DNA from: UQRS01 sp964481575
GTDB lineage: Bacteria > Bacillota > Clostridia > Oscillospirales > Acutalibacteraceae
NCBI GenBank assembly: GCA_964481575.1
Contig: CAYZTR010000013.1
Span: forward strand, 1-53,712
Direction: 5' to 3'
Length of the DNA stretch: 53,712 nt
The first letter of the stretch is position 1; the number at the start of each line of letters is the position of its first letter. The position numbers and the translations under genes were made by a program. The notes beneath the pieces were generated by a model that saw nothing but the letters and a program-made list of their open reading frames with translations, did not search any database and had not been told where the DNA came from. This document shows, one piece after another, positions 31,343-40,900 of the stretch.

Positions 31343-32185
31343 CTTTTCTTCCGGGTCGGGTGCGCCGCCGGTCGGTGACGGAATGGATTCGTTTTGGTGG
31401 ATCCGGGCCTTCATACGGGGGAAGGCGGCGTACAGCCGCCGTAGACTCGGAGATTCCTTTTCCCGGCGGATTTCCTGAATTTTGGCCCGGTGCTGCTGGA
31501 TCTGTTCCTTCCGGTTCTGCAATTGCGCCCGGTGGCGATCCAGCTGGGGCTGCACCTTTTCCTTCGCCCGGATGGCCCGTTCGGTACTCCGATAAAGTCC
31601 CTCCCCGATGCCGTCCGACAGCCGGCGCAGCTCGGCTTCGGCTGCTTCCAGCCGGGTCAGCCGCTCCTTCAATTTGGTCAGGGCGATGACGGTCAGCGTC
31701 ACATCTATGACCATATAAACCAGCAGGGCGGCCAACAGCAGGTGCCCCAGCAAATGCCCGGTGAGCCAGGTCACCAGGGGGAGGAGAAACCGCTTGTGTA
31801 CCACGTTCATGACCAGCAGGCAGCCGATGCCCCACAGCAGGGAGAATTTCAGGCAGACGTAGCCCTGAATATGAAACGGCTCTTCCGAATAGTCCCACCA
31901 CTTTTCGTGGAACAGCTTCTCCAGCAGGAAGCCGGTGATAAATTCCAAAGCGGAGGTCAGCAGCACCGATCCGATATAAAGCAGCACCGGTTGGTTGGCC
32001 ACCGGCCCCAGCACCGCCACCACAATGACCATGCCGAAGCCGTAGATGGGACAGATGGGGCCGTTGAGAAAGCCCCGGTTGACAAACTTCCCCTCGTTGA
32101 CGGCGGCAAACACCACCTCGGTGCACCAGCCCAGAAATCCGTACAGGAGAAACATCCAGGTGTATTGCAGCAAAGTTTCCAGCAT
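31328..32185 (-). CDS. Putative membrane protein of the ABC_trans_CmpB family with a coiled-coil tail
   Basis: The 285-residue protein has five or six membrane helices in its first ~170 residues. The family pattern LLYGFLGWCTEVVFAAVNEGKFVNRGFLNGPICPIYGFGM spans about 14-53. A basic, Arg/Gln-rich helical tail (about 175-260) likely forms a coiled coil in the cytoplasm. The family is labelled a putative ABC permease, but no ATPase lies next to it and its role is unknown. The ATG at 32185 has GAGGGA upstream. The stop codon is inside a terminator-like hairpin. Confidence 0.85.
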   Translation of the reverse strand: MLETLLQYTWMFLLYGFLGWCTEVVFAAVNEGKFVNRGFLNGPICPIYGFGMVIVVAVLGPVANQPVLLYIGSVLLTSALEFITGFLLEKLFHEKWWDYSEEPFHIQGYVCLKFSLLWGIGCLLVMNVVHKRFLLPLVTWLTGHLLGHLLLAALLVYMVIDVTLTVIALTKLKERLTRLEAAEAELRRLSDGIGEGLYRSTERAIRAKEKVQPQLDRHRAQLQNRKEQIQQHRAKIQEIRREKESPSLRRLYAAFPRMKARIHQNESIPSPTGGAPDPEEKPKLS

Positions 32186-32215
32186 AGAGTTCCCTCATTT
32201 AAAAAAGATAGCATG

Positions 32216-32244
32216 ATTATACGACAAGTTTCGGCAAAAATCAA
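32216..32244 (-). promoter_or_regulatory. Promoter of the CmpB-like gene
   Basis: TTGATT (32239-32244), 17 bases, TATAAT (32216-32221) on the minus strand. A 7-bp hairpin CCGGGAC-GTTT-GTCCCGG (32245-32262) abuts the -35 box in the divergent region. Confidence 0.8.
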
Positions 32245-32318
32245 CCGGGACGTTTGTCCCGGGAAGGGTGTTTTAAAAAATTGTGAAAAACATCCAAATT
32301 TCATGGGTGGATTTCTAC

Positions 32319-32347
32319 TTGCAATTTGCTGGGAAATCCCGTATAAT
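32319..32347 (+). promoter_or_regulatory. Promoter of the second GH78 gene
   Basis: TTGCAA (32319-32324), 17 bases, TATAAT (32342-32347). Confidence 0.85.
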
Positions 32348-32358
32348 ATACCTGAATC

Positions 32359-32370
32359 TAAAACGTTTTA
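32359..32370. promoter_or_regulatory. LacI-type palindrome in the second GH78 leader
   Basis: TAAAACGTTTTA is a perfect 12-bp palindrome with the central CG typical of LacI/CcpA-family operators, centred about +11 from the inferred start. The first GH78 leader holds a related half (TTAAAACGATTCAA at 3701-3714). Confidence 0.55.
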
Positions 32371-32432
32371 AGGTTCGTCTTTTTTCCACCGACGCCTTGG
32401 AACGGGTCTGAATCGGAAAGGGAGTTTTTTGA

Positions 32433-35400
32433 ATGAAACCTTGCAAACGATGGCTGGCGTTCCTGCTATCTGCCCTTCTGCTCTGCGCTATGTTTGGGTC
32501 TGTAGCCGTCAGCGCCGTTTCCGGCTCTGACACGGTATTGTACGATTTCACCGTAGATGGGGAGGAAACCTGGATGGGAACTGGAAACGCAACCCCTTAT
32601 TTTGCCTGGAAAATGAAATCCACTGTGGTAGGACAAAAGCAAACGGCCTACCAGCTGGTGGTCACCAAGGAGGACGGAACCACGGTCTGGGATACCGGCC
32701 GGGTGGCCTCTGCCGTCTCCACGGATATTGCCTACGGGGGCAGCCCCCTGGAGTCCTGCACGGTGTACAACTGGCAGGTCACCGTCTGGGACAAGGACGG
32801 CAATCCCCGCACCGGGAAGGGCGGCTCCTTTGAAACCGCCTGGCTGGAGGCCGACGGTCTGGCCGACGCCCGGTGGATCAAGATGGGCAGTCAGTCTGTC
32901 AACCTCACCGGCAACCAGCATTACACCGTTGAAACGCAGATGACCCTTACCGGCGGCGCTGTGGGTTTGGTCTTTTCGGCCTCCAACGCCTCCAATATGT
33001 ATATGTGGCAGTTTAACGTGGCAGACCACAACGCCCTGTACCTGCGGCCGCACATCTGGACCAATGGCGGCAATCCGGCGGTGGATGAGCTGAACCTCAG
33101 CAGCTACTACACCGTCAGCCAGTTCCAGAATCAGCCCCATCAGATCAAGCTGGACGTTTACGCCAACAAGATTCTGACCTACATTGACGGGACGCTGGTT
33201 CACACCAAGAGCCACACCGGCCAGACCTTTGACCGGTTCGGCTTCCGGGCCGCCAACAGTGGGGAATCCGGTATTTTTGACGATTATAAGGTCACCTTCT
33301 ACCAGGAGGACGGCTCCGCCCAGGTGAAGTATGACTTTGATTTTCAGGACGGGGCGGTGCCCTTCTCCAACGGCGTTGTGGCCGATGGGGTTTACACCGT
33401 CACCCCCAATGCCGGCGTGATCTTTACCGGCGGCAGCGTCCCCATGTTCCGCAAGGTGTTCTCCACCGACGGGGAGAAGACCGTTGCCAAGGCGCGGCTG
33501 TACACCTCCGGCCTGGGCATTTACGACGTGTTCCTCAACGGCCAGCGGGTGGGGCATGTCCAGGAAGACGGAACCACTGTTTATGACGAGCTGAAGCCCG
33601 GCTGGACCGACTACAATATCCGGGCCCTGTACCATACCTATGACATTACCTCCTATCTGACCCAGGGGGAGAACGCCATCCTGGCGGAGGTTGGAACCGG
33701 CTGGTGGGCCGGCAGTATTTCCGGCGGCGCCTACAGCGGGGATCTGGCCTACCTGGCCAAAATTGTGGTGACCTACACCGATGGCACCGCCTCCACCGTA
33801 GTTACGGATACCTCCTGGTCCAGTAATAACAACGGTCCCACCCGGCTGGCGGATATTTACGCCGGGGAAATTTACAACGCCAATCTGGAGGACGATTTCT
33901 CCACGGTGGACTACGATGACGCCGATTGGGGCCCCGCCGCCATTTCCACCGATTTTCACGGGGTGCTTTCGGCGAACATGGGGGCCAACATCCGGATCCG
34001 TCAGGATCTGGAGCGCAGTGTCCAGTCCTACACCCTGTACCAGGGGGCGGATCAGGACGGCACAGACTACGGTGTGATTCATACGGTGGATACGCCCGAT
34101 CCGGCCGGCCCGGTGACCCTGGAAGCAGGGCAGACGCTGCTGGTGGACTTCGGGCAGGAAATGGTGGGTTGGCCCAGGTTTACCGTCACCGGCGCAAAGA
34201 ACACCACCCTGACGGTACATGTGGGAGAGATGCGCAACGATTCCGGCAAAAAGAGCCGGGGGAATGACGGCCCTGCCGGCAGCATGTATACCGCCAACTA
34301 CCGTTCTGCGGCTTCCACCCTGACCTACATTCTCAAGGGCGCCGCCCAGGGGGAGACCTATGCCACCCGGCTGACCCATTACGGCTTCCGGTACATTGAG
34401 ATTACCGCCACCGACACGGTGACCATTTCGGATCTGACCGGACAGGTGGTAACTTCCTTGCTACAGGATACCGGCAGCATCACCACCTCCAACCAGGAGG
34501 TGAACCAGCTGTTTTCCAACAACCTGTGGGGCCAGTACGGCAACTATCTCAGCGTTCCCACCGACTGTCCCCAGCGGGATGAGCGGCTGGGCTGGACGGG
34601 GGATACCCAGGTGTTCGTGGGAACCTCCACCTATAATGCCAACGTCACCGCCTTCTTCAACAAATGGGTGCAGGATACGGTGGACAATGTGACCCGGTAC
34701 GGTGCCTATCAGTCCACCATCCCCACCGCCCAGGCTGGCGGTGTGGCCTCCGGCTGGTCGGATGCCGGCGTGATCGTGCCGTATACCCTGTATAAGATGT
34801 ACGGCAACACCCAGCTGATCCGGCTGGCTTACCCCTCCATGCAAACCTACATTACCAATCTGGGCACCAACGGCGCCAACTACAACGGCAGTATCTACGG
34901 TGACTGGCTGGCCTATGACGGCTCCACCCCGGTGTCTTACTGCAACATTTGCTACTATTGCTATGTGACCCACCTCATGTCCATGATGGCCGACGCCATC
35001 GGCGAGACGGCGGATGCTGCCCATTACAGCCAGCTGTCCGACGCTGCCAAGGCCCAGTTCCAGAAAACCTATGTCAAGGCCGACGGCGACCTGACTGTCA
35101 CCAGCCAGTGTGCCTACCTGATGGCTCTGTCCTATGACCTGCTGCCGGATGCGGCCTCCGTACAGGTTTGCACCCAGGCCCTGAAGCAGAAGATTGTGGA
35201 CAATCATTACACCCTGTCCACTGGCTTCCTGGGAACCGCCATTCTGGAAACCGGTCTCAGCAAGGCCGGGCTTTCCGATCTGGCCTATGATTTGCTGCTC
35301 CAGACCAACAATCCCTCCTGGCTCTACTGCATCCGCAACGGCGCCACCACCGTTTGGGAGCGTTGGAACTCCTACACCAGCGAAAATGGCTTTGGTGATG

Positions 35401-36140
35401 TCAGCATGAACTCCTTTAATCACTATGCTTACGGCTGCGTGGCCGAGTGGATGTATGCCTACATGGCCGGCATTCAGGTGGACAGCGAAGCCCCCGGCTT
35501 CCAGCATTTTGTGCTGGCTCCCGAACTGGATACCCGCACCGGTGCGGATCTGCCCCAGGGTCAGGAGAATATCACCCAGGTGCAGGCATCCTATGAATCG
35601 GTTTACGGCACCATTCGTTCTGCCTGGGATACCGGAATTGACGGCATTGAACTACAGTACAAGGCTACGGTGCCGGCTAACACCTCCGCCACGGTGCAGC
35701 TACAGGTGCCGGACGCCACCAAGTATGTGACGGTCAACGGCCAGACCGTTCGGCTCCGCTCTGTGGACACCCTGGCCATAGACGGGATCCAGGTGGTTAG
35801 CCTTGCGATAGGGGAAACCGAAACCCTGCTGACCCTGGAGGCGGGCGCCGGTTCCTACAACCTGCTGTTCACCGAAAGCGAACCCACGGGGGCGCAGCTG
35901 GAGACCTACGGTCAGCCGGATGACATTGAGATGGGTGAGATTGTGGATCCTCAGCCGGTGCTGTTGGGCGACCTGAATCAGGACGGCAATCTGTCGGTGA
36001 CCGATGTGGTGCTGCTGCGGAAGGCCATTCTGGCCGGGAATACCCCTGCCCAGTCTCCCCTGGGCGATATGAATTCCGATGGGGCCCTGTCGGTGACCGA
36101 TGTGGTGTTGCTGCGGAAAGCCATTCTGGCAGACGGATAA
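32433..36140 (+). CDS. Secreted alpha-L-rhamnosidase (GH78) with C-terminal dockerin, second copy
   Basis: The 1235-residue enzyme has the same plan as the first GH78 protein: signal peptide (1 to about 28), N-domain (about 50-140), concanavalin-like insert (about 150-295), rhamnosidase N-domain (about 335-440) and catalytic barrel. The motifs are SVPTDCPQRDERLGWTGD (acid candidate Glu717) and TTVWERWNS (base candidate Glu976). It then goes directly to a C-terminal beta domain and a dockerin (1179-1233), lacking the discoidin-like domain of the first enzyme. The two are clearly diverged paralogues, so they probably differ in linkage preference. Both dockerin repeats carry V-T and R-K at the recognition positions. 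ATG 32433 follows AAAGGGAG. The FucO-like gene is next. Confidence 0.95.
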   Translation: MKPCKRWLAFLLSALLLCAMFGSVAVSAVSGSDTVLYDFTVDGEETWMGTGNATPYFAWKMKSTVVGQKQTAYQLVVTKEDGTTVWDTGRVASAVSTDIAYGGSPLESCTVYNWQVTVWDKDGNPRTGKGGSFETAWLEADGLADARWIKMGSQSVNLTGNQHYTVETQMTLTGGAVGLVFSASNASNMYMWQFNVADHNALYLRPHIWTNGGNPAVDELNLSSYYTVSQFQNQPHQIKLDVYANKILTYIDGTLVHTKSHTGQTFDRFGFRAANSGESGIFDDYKVTFYQEDGSAQVKYDFDFQDGAVPFSNGVVADGVYTVTPNAGVIFTGGSVPMFRKVFSTDGEKTVAKARLYTSGLGIYDVFLNGQRVGHVQEDGTTVYDELKPGWTDYNIRALYHTYDITSYLTQGENAILAEVGTGWWAGSISGGAYSGDLAYLAKIVVTYTDGTASTVVTDTSWSSNNNGPTRLADIYAGEIYNANLEDDFSTVDYDDADWGPAAISTDFHGVLSANMGANIRIRQDLERSVQSYTLYQGADQDGTDYGVIHTVDTPDPAGPVTLEAGQTLLVDFGQEMVGWPRFTVTGAKNTTLTVHVGEMRNDSGKKSRGNDGPAGSMYTANYRSAASTLTYILKGAAQGETYATRLTHYGFRYIEITATDTVTISDLTGQVVTSLLQDTGSITTSNQEVNQLFSNNLWGQYGNYLSVPTDCPQRDERLGWTGDTQVFVGTSTYNANVTAFFNKWVQDTVDNVTRYGAYQSTIPTAQAGGVASGWSDAGVIVPYTLYKMYGNTQLIRLAYPSMQTYITNLGTNGANYNGSIYGDWLAYDGSTPVSYCNICYYCYVTHLMSMMADAIGETADAAHYSQLSDAAKAQFQKTYVKADGDLTVTSQCAYLMALSYDLLPDAASVQVCTQALKQKIVDNHYTLSTGFLGTAILETGLSKAGLSDLAYDLLLQTNNPSWLYCIRNGATTVWERWNSYTSENGFGDVSMNSFNHYAYGCVAEWMYAYMAGIQVDSEAPGFQHFVLAPELDTRTGADLPQGQENITQVQASYESVYGTIRSAWDTGIDGIELQYKATVPANTSATVQLQVPDATKYVTVNGQTVRLRSVDTLAIDGIQVVSLAIGETETLLTLEAGAGSYNLLFTESEPTGAQLETYGQPDDIEMGEIVDPQPVLLGDLNQDGNLSVTDVVLLRKAILAGNTPAQSPLGDMNSDGALSVTDVVLLRKAILADG

Positions 36141-36157
36141 TCCCGGGGCTGTTTCCG

Positions 36158-36234
36158 AAAAATTTATAAATTTTTCACATCTTCACAGAAAAATATGCTA
36201 CAATATAACCAAATGGGCGGGAGGATTCCCGCCC
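36158..36234. promoter_or_regulatory. Upstream region of the lactaldehyde reductase gene: AT palindrome and leader hairpin
   Basis: An 18-bp perfect AT palindrome (36158-36175) precedes a TACAAT (36200-36205) likely to be the -10 box; no good -35 is visible. The leader has a 7-bp hairpin GGGCGGG/CCCGCCC (36215-36221 with 36228-36234). The promoter would need an activator or the palindrome as an upstream element. Confidence 0.45.
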
Positions 36235-36258
36235 GCAGATCAATAATTGGAGGAATTT

Positions 36259-37416
36259 ATGATGGCAAACCGTTTTATTCTCAATGAAACATCCTATTTC
36301 GGCGCCGGCGCCCGGGAAAACCTGGTGCCTGAGCTGAAGGCCCGGGGCCTGTCCAAGATCCTGTTGGTGACCGATAAGGATCTGCTGAAGTTTGATGTGG
36401 CCACCAAGGTCACCGCCTGCCTGGATCAGGCCGGCATTCCCTACACCATTTACGATGACATCAAGGCCAATCCCACGGTGAAAAACGTGCAGGACGGCGT
36501 TGCCAAGTTCAAAGAGCTGGGCGCGGACGGTATCGTGGCCGTGGGCGGCGGTTCTGTCATGGACACCGCCAAGGGCATCGGCATCATCATTGCCAATCCC
36601 GAATTTGCTGATGTTTGCTCCCTGGAAGGGGTGGCTGACACCAAGAATAAGTCGGTACCGGTCATCGCCATGCCTACCACCTCCGGCACTGCCGCCGAGG
36701 TGACCATCAACTATGTGATTACCGACACCGAGCATCGGAAAAAGATGGTTTGTGTGGACCCCCACGACATCCCCATTTGCGCCATTGTGGACAGCGATCT
36801 GATGATGGGCATGCCCAAGGGTCTCTGCGCTTCCACCGGTATGGACGCCCTGACCCACGCCATTGAGGGGTACATTACCCCCGGCGCCTGGGAAATGTCC
36901 GACATGGTGGAGCTGCGGGCCATTGAGCTGATTGCCGGCAGTCTGTACGATTCGGTGCAGGGGGATCCCAAGGCCCGGGAGACCATGGCCCTGGCCCAGT
37001 ATATCGCCGGTATGGGCTTCTCCAACGTGGGACTGGGCATCGTCCATTCCATGGCCCATCCTTTGGGCGCCTTCTATGACACCCCCCACGGTGTGGCCAA
37101 TGCGCTGCTGCTGCCCTATGTGCTGGAGTACAACGCCGAGTCTCCCTCCAAGCCCAAGTACCGCGCCATTGCCAAGGCCATGGGTGTGCAGAACACCGAG
37201 TCCATGACCGAGGATGCGGCTGTCTCCGCCGCCATCGAAGCGGTGCGGGCGCTGTCGGTTTCTATCAACATTCCGCAGAAGCTCCACGAGATCAACGTGA
37301 AGGAAGAGGATCTGCCGGATCTGTCGGTGGCTGCCTTCCACGATGTCTGCACCGGCGGTAACCCGCGTCCTACCTCGGTGGAGGATATTCTGGAGCTGTA
37401 TAAAAAGGCGTTTTAA
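36259..37416 (+). CDS. fucO: Lactaldehyde reductase (iron-containing alcohol dehydrogenase)
   Basis: The 385-residue protein is very similar by eye to E. coli FucO, from MMANR-ILNET through GTAAEVTINYVITD, CVDPHDIP, DALTHAIEGYIT and MGFSNVGLG-VH-MAHPLGAFY-TPHGVANA to DVCTGGNPR. The four iron ligands Asp196, His200, His263 and His277 are all in place. FucO reduces L-lactaldehyde from rhamnose or fucose breakdown to L-1,2-propanediol with NADH. GGAGG lies before two adjacent ATGs (36259 and 36262). The position directly after a rhamnosidase gene supports a role in deoxysugar fermentation. The other rhamnose-pathway enzymes are not in the window. Confidence 0.93.
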   Translation: MMANRFILNETSYFGAGARENLVPELKARGLSKILLVTDKDLLKFDVATKVTACLDQAGIPYTIYDDIKANPTVKNVQDGVAKFKELGADGIVAVGGGSVMDTAKGIGIIIANPEFADVCSLEGVADTKNKSVPVIAMPTTSGTAAEVTINYVITDTEHRKKMVCVDPHDIPICAIVDSDLMMGMPKGLCASTGMDALTHAIEGYITPGAWEMSDMVELRAIELIAGSLYDSVQGDPKARETMALAQYIAGMGFSNVGLGIVHSMAHPLGAFYDTPHGVANALLLPYVLEYNAESPSKPKYRAIAKAMGVQNTESMTEDAAVSAAIEAVRALSVSINIPQKLHEINVKEEDLPDLSVAAFHDVCTGGNPRPTSVEDILELYKKAF

Positions 37417-37485
37417 ATGCGCCGGTGGCCCTTTGCGCAGGGCGCCCCGGTGTGACTTTCTACAGGAATCTGTGCAGGTAAAATC

Positions 37486-37535
37486 ACCTCCCCTGTGACA
37501 GCCCCCCAACAGGGGTCTGACAGGGGAGGTTTTTT
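37486..37535 (+). terminator. Intrinsic terminator of fucO
   Basis: ACCTCCCCTGT (37486-37496) pairs with ACAGGGGAGGT (37520-37530), followed by TTTTTT (37530-37535). Confidence 0.85.
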
Positions 37536-37625
37536 ACCGCAGGTCGGTTTTGATGCTTTGACAGGCAGTGCAGGGGTGGGGGGATTGGCGTGTGCCCCCT
37601 GATGCACCGCCTTACGCCCCCCAGC

Positions 37626-37845
37626 TGGGGCTGCGCCGGCGCATGGGAACCTTTAAGGTGCAAAGCCCCCAGGCGGTTGTGCATTTCCCTAAAGAGGAAG
37701 GCTTTGCACGGTGGAAACTTTGAACAGCCCGAATCTGTCTTTGCCTTCGGCAAAGCGCCAGGTGGGGCTGCGCCGGCGCATGGGAACCTTTTAAGGTGCA
37801 GAGCCCCAGGCGGTTCCCCATTCCCCTAAGGAGGAAGGTTTTTCC
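37626..37845. repeat. Two direct copies of an ~84-bp non-coding element
   Basis: Copy A (37626-37709) and copy B (37763-37845) are mostly identical, including TGGGGCTGCGCCGGCGCATG and the following AACCTT-TAAGGTGCA block, with an inserted T and scattered changes. Each is rich in short inverted repeats. There is no reading frame of interest. It fills the 505-bp spacer between fucO and the GH106-like gene. Confidence 0.75.
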
Positions 37846-37922
37846 AGGTGCTGGAATGGCTCCGCCGCAAGGGTTATTTCCGATTCATACGATTTCATAT
37901 CAATACGGAAGGAAGCGTGATC

Positions 37923-40900
37923 ATGCATTATTCAGAACGCAAGGCGTTGTTTCAGGATCCTCCTGCCAAATACCGCAGCCTGCCCTTCTGGTCCTGGAAC
38001 GGCAAGCTGGAGGAGCAGGAGCTTTACCGCCAAATCGACCAGCTGAAGGAAATGGGCTTTGGCGGCTTTTTCATCCACTCCCGGGTGGGATTGGAAACCG
38101 AGTACCTGGGGGAGGAATGGATGGATCTCTGCCAGAAGGCGGCGGCCTACGGCAAGCAGGTGGGGTTAACCGCCTGGCTGTATGACGAGGATCGTTGGCC
38201 CTCCGGTTCCGCCGGGGGTACGGTGACCCGGAAGGTGGAAAACCGCGCCCGGCGGCTCCAGCTGGAACGGTACGCCCCGGGGCAGGAGGCACAGATCCCC
38301 TGGCAGGAGGAACCCGTTTTTGCCGCCGCCTGCCGTCTGGAGGGGGCAGACTGCTTCCATCCCCGGCCTTTCGCGCAGGGCGATGTGCTGGCGGAAGGGG
38401 AGACAGCTGTAGTCCTTTCGATTCGCCTGTCCCCCTGCACCGACGGCTACAACGGCTACACCTATCTGGACACCATGAACCGGGCTGCTGTGGATGATTT
38501 TATGGATTCCACCTATGAGGCGTATCAGCGGAAGTTCGGGGACACCCTTCCCCAATTGGTGGCGGGGATCTTTACCGATGAACCCCACCGGGGAGCCTTG
38601 TTTTGCGATTTTTCCGAGGGGAACGCTGCTTCGGTTCCCTATACGGAGGCGCTGTTCCCGGAATTTGAAAAGCGGTTTGGGTATGATTTGAAGCCCCGGC
38701 TGCTGGAGTTGTTTTTCCGGATGGAGGGGGCGGCCCTGTCCCCGGTGACCCGGGATTTTGTGGAGCTGTGCCAGGAACTGTTTCTGGAGAATTTCTGCAT
38801 GCCCATTTACGATTGGTGCCAGGCCCACAAGCTGGCCTTTACCGGCCACTATCTCCATGAAGATTCCCTTTCGGCGCAGACCTGCATGCAGGGGTCGCTG
38901 ATGCGGGCCTATGAATTCATGCACATGCCCGGCATGGATCTGCTGACGGAACATAACGGCTGCTACTGGGTGGCCAAGCAGCTGACCTCTGTGGGGCGGC
39001 AGCTGGGCAAGACCTGGATGCTCACCGAGCTGTACGGCTGCACCGGCTGGCAGATGAAGCTGGAGCATTACAAAAATATCGGAGACTGGCAGGCTATGCT
39101 GGGAGTCAATATGTTCTGCCCCCATCTGTCCTGGTACACCATGAAAGGGGAAAACAAGCGGGACTACCCTGCCAGCATCCTGGGCCAGTCCACCTGGTAC
39201 CGGGAGTGGAAGGCGCTGGAGGATTACTTTGCCCGGCTGCGGGTGGTGCAGGCCGACGGTGTCCCTGATTGCGGGTTGCTGGTGCTGTCCCCCATTGAGA
39301 GCATCTGGGCCAGGGCCTATACCGGCTGTTTCCGGTGGCTGGACGCCGCTGACCCGGCCATGCAGCGGATCGAGGAAACCTATCGCAATGTGTTCCACTG
39401 GCTCATGAACGGCGGGGTGGATTTTGATTACGGCGACGAAGGAATTCTGGCCGCCCATGCCGCAGTGGAGGACGGCAAGCTGTGGGTGGGCCAGGCAGTC
39501 TATGACCGGGTGCTGATTGCCGGGGCAGATACCCTGCGGTCCAGTACCCTGACCCTGCTGGAGCAATTTGCCGCCGCCGGGGGAAGGGTGATCTTGGCCG
39601 GGCCGGAGCCGGGATATGTGGACGCCCGGCCCTCTGACCGGCCGGAACAGCTGCCCGGCGCTCGGATCCCCCTGGAGGAGGCTGCTGTGGTGGCAGTCTG
39701 TATGGGGCAGGATCCGGTGTGCAGCATTTGGGGCACCAAAAGCGTCTATCTCCAGACCCGCATCCGGGAGGACAGCGTTTTTATCGGGCTGTTGAACCGG
39801 GATCGCAGCCAACCTGCCCAGGGGGTCACCCTGACCCTGCGGCCCGGTAGACTGGAGCAGTGGGATCTGCGTACCGGCGCCATCACGCCGGTGGCGGCGT
39901 TGCCCTGTGCAGACGGGCAGCAGTTGCAGTTGGACTTTGCCCCCGGGGAGGAAAAGGTCTTTCTGCTGTTCCCCGGAGAGGCGGCTGGGGCGGAGGCGTC
40001 CGCCGGGGAAGCCGCCAAGACGTTCACCGGGGAAGCCCCCCGGCATGCCGCCAAAGGTTCTGCTGACAATGCCGCCAAGACGTCTGCCGGGGCGGCGGTT
40101 CCGTTACAGACCGATTACGCCTACCGGCTGACGGAGGAGAACATTGCGGTGCTGGATGCTGTTACGGTGTACGATGCGGCGGGGGCCGCGGTGGTACCCC
40201 GCACGGAGGTGCTGCGAGCCGATCGGGCGCTGCGGCAGCAGTTGGGACTGCCGCTGCGGGGCGGCGAAATGGTGCAGCCCTGGTTCGAACAGAAGTATCA
40301 TCCGGGGGAGCAGAATTCCCGGGGCATTTTCACCCTGGAATTTCTCTTTGATGTGGAGACTCTGCCCACCGGGGTCAGCCTGATTCTGGAGGACGCCCAA
40401 CATGTGCACAGTATGACCCTCAACGGGAACCGGATTCCCATGTCCCCCACCGGCGGCTGGATTGACCCGGCGTTCACCCGTTTTGCCCTGCCGGATGCCG
40501 CTTTTGGGCCGGGAGAAAATGTGCTGCGGCTGACCTATGATTACCGCAAGACCAACGGTTTGGAGGCGGTTTATCTGCTGGGAAATTTCGGGGTATCTCC
40601 CTCCGGAGACTACAAGGTGTCCTTAGGGACGCTGCCGGCCCGGCTGCAGCTGGGCAGCATCACCGGGCAGGGTCTGTATTTCTACTCCGGCAAGGTGGAT
40701 TATCTGCTGGATGCGCCGGTGAACGGGGGCTGCCGGGTTACCTTTGACCAACCGGCGGCGGCCGCCGTCCGGCTCCTGGGGGAGACGGATGTACTGCTGC
40801 CCTTCCGGCCTTATACCGGCCGGGTACAGGATCTCAGGGGCTTCCAGCTGGTACTGACCCGCCGGAACACCTTCGGCCCGCTCCACGAGGCCCAGCGCAT

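Noticed and set aside
31328..32185. Functional ABC importer permease from the CmpB family label
   Set aside because: The label is historical; no ATPase or binding protein is adjacent, so I kept only the family name.
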